This document shows positions 1 through 7,671 of a stretch of 64,000 nucleotides of DNA, piece by piece; the stretch's first letter is position 1; the number at the start of each line of letters is the position of its first letter. Position numbers and translations under genes: made by a program. Below the pieces are notes generated by a model. That model had not been told where the DNA came from. It worked only from the letters and a program-made list of their open reading frames with translations, and did no database searches. Source of the stretch: DASQUK01 sp963717085 (GTDB lineage Bacteria; Actinomycetota; Acidimicrobiia; Acidimicrobiales; VFJN01); the NCBI GenBank assembly GCA_963717085.1, contig CAVQVM010000024.1, positions 1 through 64,000 of the forward strand, written 5' to 3'.

Positions 1-391
1 CCTTGCGGCCGGTGTCGATCACCGCGACCGCTTGACGCAGCGGCACGAGCTCGCGCTTGTGCTGGCGGTGGGCGTCGGCGACGGCCTCGGCCGCCTGCTT
101 GCGGAGCTTGGCCAGGTCGGCCCGCAGCCGCGCCACCTCGCTCTCGAGCGCGAGGACCCGCTGGACGCCGGCCAGGTTGAGCCCGTCGTTGGTGAGCTCC
201 TGGATCCGCCGGAGCAGTTCGATGTCGGCCTCGCTGTAGCGACGGCTGCCGCCGATGGTGCGGGCGGGATCGACGAGTCCCTTGCGCTCATAGATGCGCA
301 GGGTCTGCGGATGCACGCCGGCCAGCTCGGCCGCCACCGAGATCACGTACACGGCCCGGGTGCGCTCGCCGGGATCGGGTCGCATGCTCAT
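1..391 (-). CDS. hspR: HspR, MerR-family heat-shock repressor (3' end outside window)
   Basis: Repressor of the dnaK operon that normally binds HAIR operators, with DnaK as co-repressor. The frame starts at ATG 391-389, overlapping the dnaJ stop (ATGA), and stays open to the window edge, so the C-terminus is missing. About 130 residues are visible. An N-terminal MerR helix-turn-helix holds the signature HPQTLRIYERKGLVDP, followed by a recognition wing (GGSRRYSEADI) and a heptad-rich helix (VARLRADLAKLRKQAAE) that should dimerise. Last gene of dnaK-grpE-dnaJ-hspR, which is the usual actinobacterial autoregulatory arrangement. Identification rests on motif plus position. Confidence 0.9.
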   Translation of the reverse strand, partial: MSMRPDPGERTRAVYVISVAAELAGVHPQTLRIYERKGLVDPARTIGGSRRYSEADIELLRRIQELTNDGLNLAGVQRVLALESEVARLRADLAKLRKQAAEAVADAHRQHKRELVPLRQAVAVIDTGRK

Positions 392-1545
392 GACCTGGCC
401 TCCTCCGCCCCGAGATGCGCCCGGGGCGACGCACCGTTGGCGGCCGCCAGCGCCTCGACCGCCCGACGCTCCTCGGCGCTGAGCTTCTGGGGCACCGCTA
501 CCTCGACCGTGACCAGCATGTCGCCGGTCTTGCGGCGGGCCGCCACGCCCTTGCCCCGCACGCGGAACGTGCGACCCGAGCGGGTGCCGGCCGGAATGCG
601 CACCTTCACCGACCCGCCGTCGAGCGTGGGTACCGCGACGTCCGCGCCCAGCGCCGCCTCCGGGAAGGTGATCGGCACGGTGATGGTCAGGTCGTTGCCA
701 CGCCGCCCGAACAGGGCATGCGGCTTCACCCGCACGGTGACGTACAGATCGCCGGCCGGCCCGCCGTTGCGGCCGGGTCCCCCGCGGCCGCGCAGCCGGA
801 TCCGCTGGCCATCGCCGACGCCGGCGGGGATCCGCACCTTGACCTCGCGGGGCCGGTGCTCGATGCCGGTGCCCCGGCAGGTGGGGCAGGGCTCGTCGAT
901 CAGGTAGCCGCGGCCGGCGCACTCGGGGCACGGCGACGAAAAGCTGAAGAAGCCCTGGTTGTCGTCGATCACGCCGCGGCCCTCACACATGGGACAGGTC
1001 CGTGGCGTGGTACCGGGGCGGGCACCCGTGCCGTGGCAGGTCGAGCACGCTGCCTCGCTGGTCAAGTGGACGGTGGTGGTCAGCCCGTGCACCGCGTCCT
1101 CGAAGGCCAGGTGCAGCTCCGACTCGAGATCCTGGCCCCGGTGCGGCCCGGTGCCCCGAACCCCGCCGGCGGCCGCCGGGCCGCCGCGCCGGCGGCCGCG
1201 GCCGAACAGGCCGCCCAGGACGTCACCGAGGTCGCCGATGTCCTCGACGCGAAAGCCCCCGGCTCCCGGGCCGCCGGCGCCCGGCCCGCCGAACATCCCG
1301 CCCATGGGCCCGAGCTTGCGGACCTCGTCGTACTCCTTGCGCTTCTCGGGGTCACCGACGACGTCGTAGGCCGCCGAGACCTCCTTGAAGCGTTCCTCCG
1401 CCGCGTTGTCGTCGGGGTTGGCGTCGGGGTGGTACTGCCGCGACAGCTTGCGGAACGCGCTGCGGATGTCCTTCTGGGAGGCCGTGTCGCTCACCCCGAG
1501 GACGCGGTAGTAGTCCTTCTCGAACCACTCACGTTGCGGCGCCAT
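388..1545 (-). CDS. dnaJ: Chaperone protein DnaJ
   Basis: Hsp40 co-chaperone that stimulates DnaK ATPase and delivers substrates. 385 residues, normal family length. The J domain is at about residues 10-75 with the HPD tripeptide at 39-41. A Gly/Phe-rich linker follows (about 80-125), then a zinc-finger domain with four CxxCxGxG repeats (CSTCHGTG, CPMCEGRG, CPECAGRG, CPTCRGTG), then the C-terminal substrate-binding domain. The ATG start is preceded by a purine-rich stretch. It is separated from grpE by 106 nt holding a nested hairpin, unlike the tight dnaK/grpE and dnaJ/hspR junctions. Complete; no anomaly seen. Confidence 0.97.
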   Translation of the reverse strand: MAPQREWFEKDYYRVLGVSDTASQKDIRSAFRKLSRQYHPDANPDDNAAEERFKEVSAAYDVVGDPEKRKEYDEVRKLGPMGGMFGGPGAGGPGAGGFRVEDIGDLGDVLGGLFGRGRRRGGPAAAGGVRGTGPHRGQDLESELHLAFEDAVHGLTTTVHLTSEAACSTCHGTGARPGTTPRTCPMCEGRGVIDDNQGFFSFSSPCPECAGRGYLIDEPCPTCRGTGIEHRPREVKVRIPAGVGDGQRIRLRGRGGPGRNGGPAGDLYVTVRVKPHALFGRRGNDLTITVPITFPEAALGADVAVPTLDGGSVKVRIPAGTRSGRTFRVRGKGVAARRKTGDMLVTVEVAVPQKLSAEERRAVEALAAANGASPRAHLGAEEARS

Positions 1546-1577
1546 CGCTCGCCTGCCTTACCAATGCATCAGTGAAC

Positions 1578-1649
1578 GCTGATTCCGTCGGCTGCAAGCC
1601 CGACTCGCGTGTTGGCTTGCCATGTCATGGAGTTCTCCGCGGAATCAGC
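1578..1649 (-). other. Nested hairpin between grpE and dnaJ
   Basis: The grpE-dnaJ gap contains a perfect 10-bp inverted repeat GCTGATTCCG (1578-1587) / CGGAATCAGC (1640-1649). Inside it is a second 7-bp pair GCAAGCC (1594-1600) / GGCTTGC (1614-1620). In the mRNA this would form a long two-part stem starting about 30 nt upstream of the dnaJ start. It is inferred to be an RNA processing, partial-termination or translational-control element; there is no U-tract typical of an intrinsic terminator. Confidence 0.55.
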
Positions 1650-1651
1650 AT

Positions 1652-2284
1652 TCAGTCGGTGACCTTGACCATCGCCGGACGCAGCACCCGACCGCGCCAG
1701 CGATAGCCGGCCCTCAGCACCTCGGAAACCACCTGCTCGCCCCCCTCGCCGGGCTCGTGCAACACCGCCTCGGCCTCGGCCGGGTCGAATTGCGCACCCT
1801 TGGGATCGACGCGCTCGAGGCCCTCCTTGCCCAGCGCGCCGTACAGCGCGGCGAGCACCGGTTCGACCTCGGTGGCGCCGTGGGCCAGGGCGGCGTCGCA
1901 GGCGTCGAGGACCGGCAACAGCTTCTCGACGAAGCTGCCGAGGGCCCGCACCACGGCGTCCTCCTGCCGTTTCTGCGCCTGCTTGCGGTAGTTCTCGAAG
2001 TCGGCCTGGGCGCGCCGGTACGCATCGAGGTACTGCTCACGCTCGGCCAGCAACAGCTCGAGGTCGACCTCCAGCGCGTCGGCCGCAGCCTGGAGGTCGT
2101 CGGTCACCTCGACGCTGTCGCGAGCGGCGTCCAAGGCGTCGTCCGGGGCCGCCGCGGGACTCGTCTCGGAGGCCTCCGGGGCGTCGCCTTCCCCGCCTAC
2201 CGGCGGGGTCAGCTCGGCCTCGTGTTCCTCGTCGGGCGTGACCTCGGCCGACGCTCGTTGATCGGGCGTGGGCCGCTTGCTCAC
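1652..2284 (-). CDS. grpE: Nucleotide exchange factor GrpE
   Basis: Exchanges ADP for ATP on DnaK. 210 residues. An acidic, disordered N-terminus (about 1-75) precedes the coiled coil containing the family motif FENYRKQAQKRQEDAVVRAL. The C-terminal beta domain contains GYRWRGRVLRPAMVKV. The GTG start overlaps the dnaK stop by 4 nt (GTGA), implying translational coupling. Family length and position are as expected. Confidence 0.95.
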   Translation of the reverse strand: MSKRPTPDQRASAEVTPDEEHEAELTPPVGGEGDAPEASETSPAAAPDDALDAARDSVEVTDDLQAAADALEVDLELLLAEREQYLDAYRRAQADFENYRKQAQKRQEDAVVRALGSFVEKLLPVLDACDAALAHGATEVEPVLAALYGALGKEGLERVDPKGAQFDPAEAEAVLHEPGEGGEQVVSEVLRAGYRWRGRVLRPAMVKVTD

Positions 2285-4140
2285 GAGGAACTGCCCTCCT
2301 CGTCGTCGACGATCTCGGCGTCGACCACGTCGTCATCGGACGGCTGGTCGGTGGCGCCGGTAGCGCCGGCACCAGCCGCGCCGCCCGCCGCCGCACCCTC
2401 CTGCGACGCCGCCTCGTACAGCTTCTGCGTGAAGGTCTGGCTGGCCGCCATCAGGGCGTCGGTGGCGTTGCGGATCGCCTCGGTGTCACTGCCGCCGAGG
2501 GCCGCCTTGAGGTCGCCGAGCTTGTCCTCGACGGCCGACTTCTCGTCGCCCGAGATCTTGTCGCCCTGCTCCTTGAGCAGCTTCTCGGTCTGGTACACGA
2601 GCGTGTCGGCCTGGTTGCGGACCTCGGCCTCCTCGCGGCGCCGGCGGTCCTCCTCGGCGTGGGCCTCGGCGTCCTTGACCATGCGCTCGATGTCGTCACG
2701 GGCCAGCGACGACTGGCCGGTGATGGTCATCGACTGCTCCTTGCCCGTGGCCCGGTCCTTGGCGGCCACGTGCACGATGCCGTTCGCGTCGATGTCGAAG
2801 GTCACCTCGATCTGCGGGATCCCGCGGGGCGCCGGGGGCAGGTCGACGAGCTGGAACTTGCCGAGCGTCTTGTTGAACTGCGCCATCTCGCGCTCGCCCT
2901 GCAGCACGTGGATCTCCACCGACGGCTGCATGTCCTCCGCCGTGGTGAACACCTCGGTGCGGCGGGTGGGGATGGTGGTGTTGCGCTCGATGAGCTTGGT
3001 CATCACGCCACCCTTGGTCTCGATGCCGAGGGACAGCGGCGTGACGTCGAGGAGCAGCACGTCCTTGACCTCACCCTTGAGCACGCCGGCCTGGATCGCG
3101 GCGCCGACGGCCACGACCTCGTCCGGGTTGACGCCCTTGTGGGGCTCCTTGCCGGTCAGCTCGACGAGCAGGTCGTGCACGGCCGGCATGCGGGTGGAAC
3201 CGCCCACCATGATCACGTGGTCGATGTCCTCCTTCGAGAGGCCGGCGTCCTTGATGGCCTGCTCGAAGGGCCCGCGGCACTTCTCCAGCAGGTCGGCCGT
3301 GAGCTCTTGGAACTTCGCCCGGCTCAGGCTCTCGTCAAGGTGGAGCGGACCCTCGCTGGTGGCCGTGATGAACGGCAGGTTGATCTGCGTCTGCTGAACC
3401 TGCGACAGCTCGATCTTGGCCTTCTCCGCGGCCTCCTTCAGCCGCTGGAGCGCCATGTTGTCGTTGGACAGGTCGACGCCGTGCGCGGCCTTGAACTGGC
3501 CCACCAGCCAGTCGATGACGCGCTGGTCCCAGTCGTCGCCGCCCAGCTGGGTGTCACCGTGGGTGGACTTGACCTCGAAGACGCCGTCACCGATCTCGAG
3601 GATCGACACGTCGAAGGTGCCGCCGCCGAGGTCGAACACGAGCACGGTCTGCTCCGCGCCCTCCTTGTCGAGCCCGTAGGCGAGGGCCGCGGCGGTGGGC
3701 TCGTTGATGATCCGGAGCACCTCGAGGCCCGCGATCTGGCCCGCCTCCTTGGTGGCGGTGCGCTGGGCATCGTCGAAGTACGCCGGCACGGTGATGACGG
3801 CCTGCGTCACCGTGTCACCCAGGTACGACTCGGCGTCGCGCTTCAGCTTCTGCAGCGTCCGAGCCGAGATCTCCTGGGCCGTGTAGGCCTTGCCATCGAT
3901 GTCGATCTTCCAGTTGGTGCCCATGTGGCGCTTGACCGAACGGATGGTCCGGTCGGGATTGGTGATGGCCTGACGCTTGGCCACCTCGCCCATCAGCACC
4001 TCGCCGCCCTTGGAGAACGCGACGACGGAGGGGGTGGTGCGCGATCCCTCGGCGTTGGGGATCACGACGGGGTCGCCAGCCTCGAGGACCGCGACCACGG
4101 AGTTGGTTGTGCCGAGGTCGATGCCGACGGCCTTGGGCAT
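2281..4140 (-). CDS. dnaK: Chaperone protein DnaK (Hsp70)
   Basis: ATP-dependent Hsp70 chaperone, 619 residues. The start was chosen at ATG 4140-4138 because it gives the canonical MPKAVGIDLGTTNSVVA and has a strong AGGAGG ribosome-binding site 7-8 nt upstream; the open frame extends further 5' without support. The nucleotide-binding domain contains the phosphate loop GIDLGTTNS, VFDLGGGTFDVS and VGGSTRMPAV. The substrate-binding domain follows at about 390-500, then a helical lid and a glycine/alanine-rich tail ending in acidic residues (DDDVVDAEIVDDEEG). First gene of the heat-shock operon, probably controlled by HspR at the HAIR-like site upstream. Confidence 0.98.
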   Translation of the reverse strand: MPKAVGIDLGTTNSVVAVLEAGDPVVIPNAEGSRTTPSVVAFSKGGEVLMGEVAKRQAITNPDRTIRSVKRHMGTNWKIDIDGKAYTAQEISARTLQKLKRDAESYLGDTVTQAVITVPAYFDDAQRTATKEAGQIAGLEVLRIINEPTAAALAYGLDKEGAEQTVLVFDLGGGTFDVSILEIGDGVFEVKSTHGDTQLGGDDWDQRVIDWLVGQFKAAHGVDLSNDNMALQRLKEAAEKAKIELSQVQQTQINLPFITATSEGPLHLDESLSRAKFQELTADLLEKCRGPFEQAIKDAGLSKEDIDHVIMVGGSTRMPAVHDLLVELTGKEPHKGVNPDEVVAVGAAIQAGVLKGEVKDVLLLDVTPLSLGIETKGGVMTKLIERNTTIPTRRTEVFTTAEDMQPSVEIHVLQGEREMAQFNKTLGKFQLVDLPPAPRGIPQIEVTFDIDANGIVHVAAKDRATGKEQSMTITGQSSLARDDIERMVKDAEAHAEEDRRRREEAEVRNQADTLVYQTEKLLKEQGDKISGDEKSAVEDKLGDLKAALGGSDTEAIRNATDALMAASQTFTQKLYEAASQEGAAAGGAAGAGATGATDQPSDDDVVDAEIVDDEEGSSS

Positions 4141-4178
4141 GGGTTTGCCTCCTGAAGAGTCGCTTTGAACTTCCACCC

Positions 4179-4211
4179 ACGATAAAAGTTGAGTCCGCCG
4201 TTTGCAACTTT
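4179..4211 (-). promoter_or_regulatory. dnaK promoter with overlapping HAIR-like operator
   Basis: Reading the minus strand, a -35-like TTGCAA (4207-4202) and a -10-like TATCGT (4184-4179) are separated by exactly 17 nt, about 38 nt before the dnaK ATG. Overlapping them is GTTGAGT (4188-4194)-N7-TTGCAAC (4202-4208). This has the spacing of the HAIR element (CTTGAGT-N7-ACTCAAG); the first half-site matches 6 of 7 and the second is weak. A wider inverted repeat AAAGTTG-N13-CAACTTT spans 4185-4211. HspR binding is inferred, not shown. Confidence 0.5.
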
Positions 4212-4243
4212 GGGCGGGTGGGTCTGTTGCGCCGCTACGCAGG

Positions 4244-4843
4244 TCAGCCGCTGGACGGCGCGATCGCCGGGGCCAGGAAGTTCCGCAGCAGGTCATGGCC
4301 CGAAGCCGTGAGGATCGACTCGGGATGGAACTGCACGCCCTCGACCGGGATCGCATGGTGGCGATGGCGCAGGCCCATGACCGTGCCGTCGTCGGTCCAG
4401 GCCGTGATCTCGAGCTCGGCCGGCACGGAGCCGCGGTCGACCACCAGGCTGTGGTAGCGGGTGGCCTCGAAGGGCGACGGCAGGCCGGCGAACACCCCGA
4501 CCCCGGTGTGGTGGATGAAGGAGGTCTTGCCGTGCATGATCTCGGCGGCCCGCACCACCTCGGCGCCGTAGACCTGGCCCAGGCACTGGTGGCCCAGGCA
4601 CACGCCCAGCACCGGTCGATGCCCGGCGAAGCGGCGGATCACCTCGTTGGAGAGGCCGGCGTCCTCCGGCCGGCCGGGCCCGGGGGAGATCAGGACGGCG
4701 TCGGGCTCCAGCGCGTCGATCTCGGCGAGCGACAGCTCGTCATGGCGGTGGACCAGCGGCTCCGCCCCGAGCTCACCCAGGTACTGGACGAGGTTGTAGA
4801 CGAAGCTGTCGTAGTTGTCGACGACCAGGACCCGGGGCGCCAC
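4244..4843 (-). CDS. Anthranilate / aminodeoxychorismate synthase glutaminase subunit
   Basis: Class I glutamine amidotransferase that supplies ammonia to TrpE or PabB. 199 residues, typical of TrpG/PabA. The triad is visible: nucleophile Cys82 in GVCLGHQCLG, His173 and Glu175 in HPES, plus the N-terminal VLVVDNYDSFVYNL and the oxyanion motif ISPGPGRPEDAG. The GTG start was chosen for the family N-terminus; the ribosome-binding site is weak. It is a lone gene between dnaK and ppx with no trpE/pabB partner nearby, so trpG and pabA cannot be separated. Confidence 0.9.
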   Translation of the reverse strand: MAPRVLVVDNYDSFVYNLVQYLGELGAEPLVHRHDELSLAEIDALEPDAVLISPGPGRPEDAGLSNEVIRRFAGHRPVLGVCLGHQCLGQVYGAEVVRAAEIMHGKTSFIHHTGVGVFAGLPSPFEATRYHSLVVDRGSVPAELEITAWTDDGTVMGLRHRHHAIPVEGVQFHPESILTASGHDLLRNFLAPAIAPSSG

Positions 4844-4865
4844 GGCGTGGGAGGCTACCGGCCCA

Positions 4866-6464
4866 CTAGATCGAACTTGCGGCGGTTATCGATGCCGGGG
4901 CGTCGCTAACCGCCGCAGGTTCGGGTGGGGGTCCCACGACCTCGACCGGTCGCCCGAGGACCTCCGAGAGCAGGTCGGTCCGCTGGTTGGCGGCGTAGAG
5001 CTCGAGCGACACGTCGGCCCCGGGCGCCGGCTCGACCTCGACCACCAGCGCACCCTCCGCGTTCTGGCGGCACGACAGGCTGCTGACGCGCCCAACGTGG
5101 TTTCGGTCGAGCCCAACCGCAATCCGCAGCAGGCCGGCCAGCACGCGCACCCGGTTCTGGTCCTCGGGGTCGAGGACCGCGAACTCGGGATGCTTCTCAC
5201 GCGGCACGGACTTGCGGTGGTACCGCGCCACCTGGGCGATCAGCTCTATCTCCCGGTCGGTGAAGCCGCTGAGCAGCTCGCTGTTCCGGATCACGTAGTA
5301 GCTGTGCCTGTGGTGACCGGCGTGCGACACGAACAGGCCGACGTTGGCCAACAGCGCCGACGCCTCCAGGATCTCGCGGCTGTCGTCGCCCAGCCCGTGA
5401 ACCACGCAGGCGCCGTCGAACAGCTCGAGCGCCAGCCGAGCCACCTGAGCGGAGTGGGTCAGGTCCTCGTCCATCTGCTCTGCCAGGCGCAGCACGCTTC
5501 GGCGGCGCAGGTCGGAGAGGTGGTGGAGCGATCCGCCGTGCTCGCGCCGCCAGGTGTCGAGCAGCACGCCCTCGCGCAGGGCGAAGTCCGAGAACGTCAG
5601 CTCCTCGAGGCCACACCCGGCCGCGACCTGTTCGAGGATCAGCGCCCCGGCGACGATGATGTCGGCGCGGCGGGGGTCCAGGCCGGGAATCTTGGAACGC
5701 GCCTTGACCGTGCCCGCCTTGATCAGCCGCCGGACCACGTCGTCGATCTCGTCCCGGGTGACCGTGAGGTTGTTGAGCGTGCGCGGCGTGGCGCCCGTGG
5801 CGCGGACGGCCGCCATCTGGCAGATCGCCCCGATGGTCCCCGAGGATCCGACGGCCACGTCGAAGCCCAGCCGCCCGATCTCGCGGACCGCCGGGGCCAG
5901 CGTGGCGCGGATGTCGCGCCGGCAGCTGTCCACCGCATCGCCGTTGAGCTTGCTCTTGGCGAAGTAGCGGCGGGTGAGGCGGATTGCGCCCAGCTTGAGG
6001 CTGCGCGCGGTGAGGATGTCGCCCTTGCGGCCGACGACCAGCTCGGTCGAGCCGCCGCCGATGTCGCACACCAGGACCTGGCGGTCGTACACCGGCACCG
6101 CCTGGAGCACGCCCAGGTGGATGAGCCGCGCCTCCTCGAAGCCGGAGATGACCTCGACGTCGATCCCGGCCTCGGCGCGGGCGCGCTCGATGAAGGTCGT
6201 CCGGTTCTCGGCCTCGCGGATGGCTGAGGTGGCCACCGCCCGCAGCCGGGCCCCGTGGATCTCAGCCACCTGGCGGAACCGAGCCAGAACCTCGATGCCC
6301 CGGTTGATCGCCGACGGCATGAGGCGCTTCATGTCCCGCGCCGAAGAGCCGAGCCGCACCATCTCCCGCTCGCGGTCCACGACCTCGAAGCGCTCGGCAT
6401 CGACCCGGGCGACGACGAGGTGGATGGAGTTGGTACCGATGTCGACGGCGGCGAGAACGGTCAT
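4866..6464 (-). CDS. Ppx/GppA family phosphatase with C-terminal HD-like domain
   Basis: Exopolyphosphatase / pppGpp phosphohydrolase family, about 532 residues. The ATG at 6464-6462 is preceded by GTCAGGAGCT and begins MTVLAAVDIGTNSIHLVVA, the ASKHA-fold phosphate loop. A second nucleotide-binding motif is VCDIGGGSTELVVG, and VAVGSSGTIGAI lies further on. Residues from about 330 form a Ppx-C/HD-like helical region (HSAQVARLALELFDGA). The start region lies inside the dispersed repeat at 6457-6707, so leader and ribosome-binding site belong to repeat sequence. No partner gene (ppk) is nearby. Confidence 0.88.
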   Translation of the reverse strand: MTVLAAVDIGTNSIHLVVARVDAERFEVVDREREMVRLGSSARDMKRLMPSAINRGIEVLARFRQVAEIHGARLRAVATSAIREAENRTTFIERARAEAGIDVEVISGFEEARLIHLGVLQAVPVYDRQVLVCDIGGGSTELVVGRKGDILTARSLKLGAIRLTRRYFAKSKLNGDAVDSCRRDIRATLAPAVREIGRLGFDVAVGSSGTIGAICQMAAVRATGATPRTLNNLTVTRDEIDDVVRRLIKAGTVKARSKIPGLDPRRADIIVAGALILEQVAAGCGLEELTFSDFALREGVLLDTWRREHGGSLHHLSDLRRRSVLRLAEQMDEDLTHSAQVARLALELFDGACVVHGLGDDSREILEASALLANVGLFVSHAGHHRHSYYVIRNSELLSGFTDREIELIAQVARYHRKSVPREKHPEFAVLDPEDQNRVRVLAGLLRIAVGLDRNHVGRVSSLSCRQNAEGALVVEVEPAPGADVSLELYAANQRTDLLSEVLGRPVEVVGPPPEPAAVSDAPASITAASSI

Positions 6465-6707
6465 GAGCGCAGCTCCTGACCGGTCGACCGTGCGATCGAC
6501 CCAACTGGAGCCCGCTCGCCTCGTCGCCGAGGGGCGGGCGGGTAGTTGGGTCGACAAGCTAGGGAGCCGGGCGACGATGGGGTGCGGGGGCGCAGCCCCC
6601 GAGGATGCACGGTCATGAGCGCAGCTCCTGACCGGTCGACCGTGCGACCGCTAGGGAGCCGGGCGACGATGGGGTGCGGGGGCGCAGCCCCCGAGGATGC
6701 ACGGTCA
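6457..6707. repeat. Dispersed hairpin repeat, tandem pair (copies A and B)
   Basis: Copy A runs 6457-6606. It begins with a 39-bp block that recurs exactly at 6609-6647, and its last 58 bp (6558-6615) recur exactly at 6650-6707. Copy B lacks the intervening ~60 bp. That segment in copy A carries a perfect 11-bp inverted repeat TCGACCCAACT (6496-6506) / AGTTGGGTCGA (6544-6554) enclosing further GC-rich dyads. Both copies contain a GGGGGC-GCA-GCCCCC hairpin. The same element recurs in inverse orientation at 50214-50359. Copy A ends at the ppx start codon. No coding content. Confidence 0.85.
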
Positions 6708-6804
6708 CCTCACCACTCTCCCCCACCCGACGTCCCGATGGCGACGCGGCTTGCTCGGGGGGTGCTTTCCGTCGGCTGGGCCGCCCTCACTAAGGTGCCG
6801 GCCC

Positions 6805-7098
6805 ATGGCGAAGCCAGCCAAGCGCAAGATCTCGGGTGGGCGCGTGACCGCCAAGGGCACCACGCCGGCGTCGAGCCGCCCCAACCAGTCGACCCGCTAC
6901 ACGCCGCCGGTGCCCCGCGAGGTGAAGGTCAGCCCCACGTGGGTGCCGGTGCTGATGTTCGCGCTGCTCGGCCTGGGGGTGCTGCTGATCTTCCTCAACT
7001 ACCTCGACGTGCTCCCCGGCGGGACCAGCAACGCCTACCTGGGCGGCGGGCTGGCGGCCATCTGCGGCGGGATCATCGTGGCGACGCAGTATCGCTGA
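6805..7098 (+). CDS. crgA: Cell division protein CrgA
   Basis: Small actinobacterial divisome membrane protein that links FtsZ/PBP components at the septum. 97 residues. A basic cytoplasmic N-terminus of about 40 residues is followed by PTWVPVLMFALLGLGVLLIF (first membrane helix), the NYLDVLPGG loop, and a second helix ending in ATQYR, matching the CrgA two-helix pattern. The ATG at 6805 gives the family length; an upstream in-frame start would add an unrelated 36 residues. Monocistronic; a hairpin follows at 7142-7158. Confidence 0.93.
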   Translation: MAKPAKRKISGGRVTAKGTTPASSRPNQSTRYTPPVPREVKVSPTWVPVLMFALLGLGVLLIFLNYLDVLPGGTSNAYLGGGLAAICGGIIVATQYR

Positions 7099-7141
7099 AG
7101 GGCGAGCGAGGCGAGCGCTAGCTCGCCCGGCGGCGATGGGT

Positions 7142-7158
7142 GTGGGGCGCAGCCCCAC
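7142..7158 (+). terminator. Candidate hairpin terminator after crgA
   Basis: Perfect 7-bp stem GTGGGGC / GCCCCAC with loop GCA, 44 nt after the crgA stop. There is no following T-tract, so termination is uncertain. Stem and loop resemble the GGGGGC-GCA-GCCCCC hairpin of the dispersed repeat (6457-6707, 50214-50359), including the GATGGGTG-type sequence just upstream, so it may be a degraded relative of that element. Confidence 0.35.
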
Positions 7159-7288
7159 CGGCGACGCTGACGCGCACCAGGCGAGCGCAGCGCCGCCGTC
7201 GACGCTGAACAGCAGGTAGCCGAAGTTACAAGGATGTGACCCTCCCCAGGGTTTTCCACAACCTGTGAGGATCGCGACCACGGGCGCA

Positions 7289-7621
7289 TCACCCGTCGAT
7301 GGGCGCCACCAGGTCCATGTCCTCCTGGCAGTGCCGTGGCGGGTCGGGCACCTCGTCGTTGGCGCTGGTCATGCGCACCTCGGTGCCACAGATCGAGCAG
7401 CGGTACGTGAGCCGCACCTTGCGCAGCTCGCCGGGCGGAGGGGGCGGCGGCAGCGGGGTCGCGAGGCTCGACAACACGGCGAAGCCGATCTTGAGGATCA
7501 GCCAGCCGGCGACCACTGCGACCGCCACCGCCAGCGGGGCGGCCCGCGTCACCAGCCAGGCGACCAGCCCGGCCGCGACGAGGCCGACCAGGGTCACCCA
7601 CGAGATCCTCGGCCTACGCAC
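7289..7621 (-). CDS. Membrane-anchored zinc-ribbon-like small protein
   Basis: About 110 residues from the GTG at 7621; the frame is open further upstream but would run into the neighbouring gene. Two closely spaced hydrophobic helices (ISWVTLVGLVAAGLVAWLV and PLAVAVAVVAGWLILKIGFA) are followed by a proline run and a soluble C-terminus. That end has Cys-x2-Cys (YRCSICGTEV) and a distal His-Cys (PPRHCQEDMDLV), consistent with a four-ligand zinc ribbon. I recognise this as a conserved actinobacterial hypothetical type, with no known function. It is 50 nt from the hydrolase on the same strand. Confidence 0.65.
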   Translation of the reverse strand: MRRPRISWVTLVGLVAAGLVAWLVTRAAPLAVAVAVVAGWLILKIGFAVLSSLATPLPPPPPPGELRKVRLTYRCSICGTEVRMTSANDEVPDPPRHCQEDMDLVAPIDG

Positions 7622-7671
7622 TGCGTCAGCGTAGGGGCGCACCGAGCCCACTCGTACCCGAGGCGCCGGGC

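Noticed and set aside
2659..4155. Long plus-strand open frame opposite dnaK
   Set aside because: High-GC codon bias keeps antisense frames open; the translation has no family features while the minus strand encodes an unambiguous DnaK.
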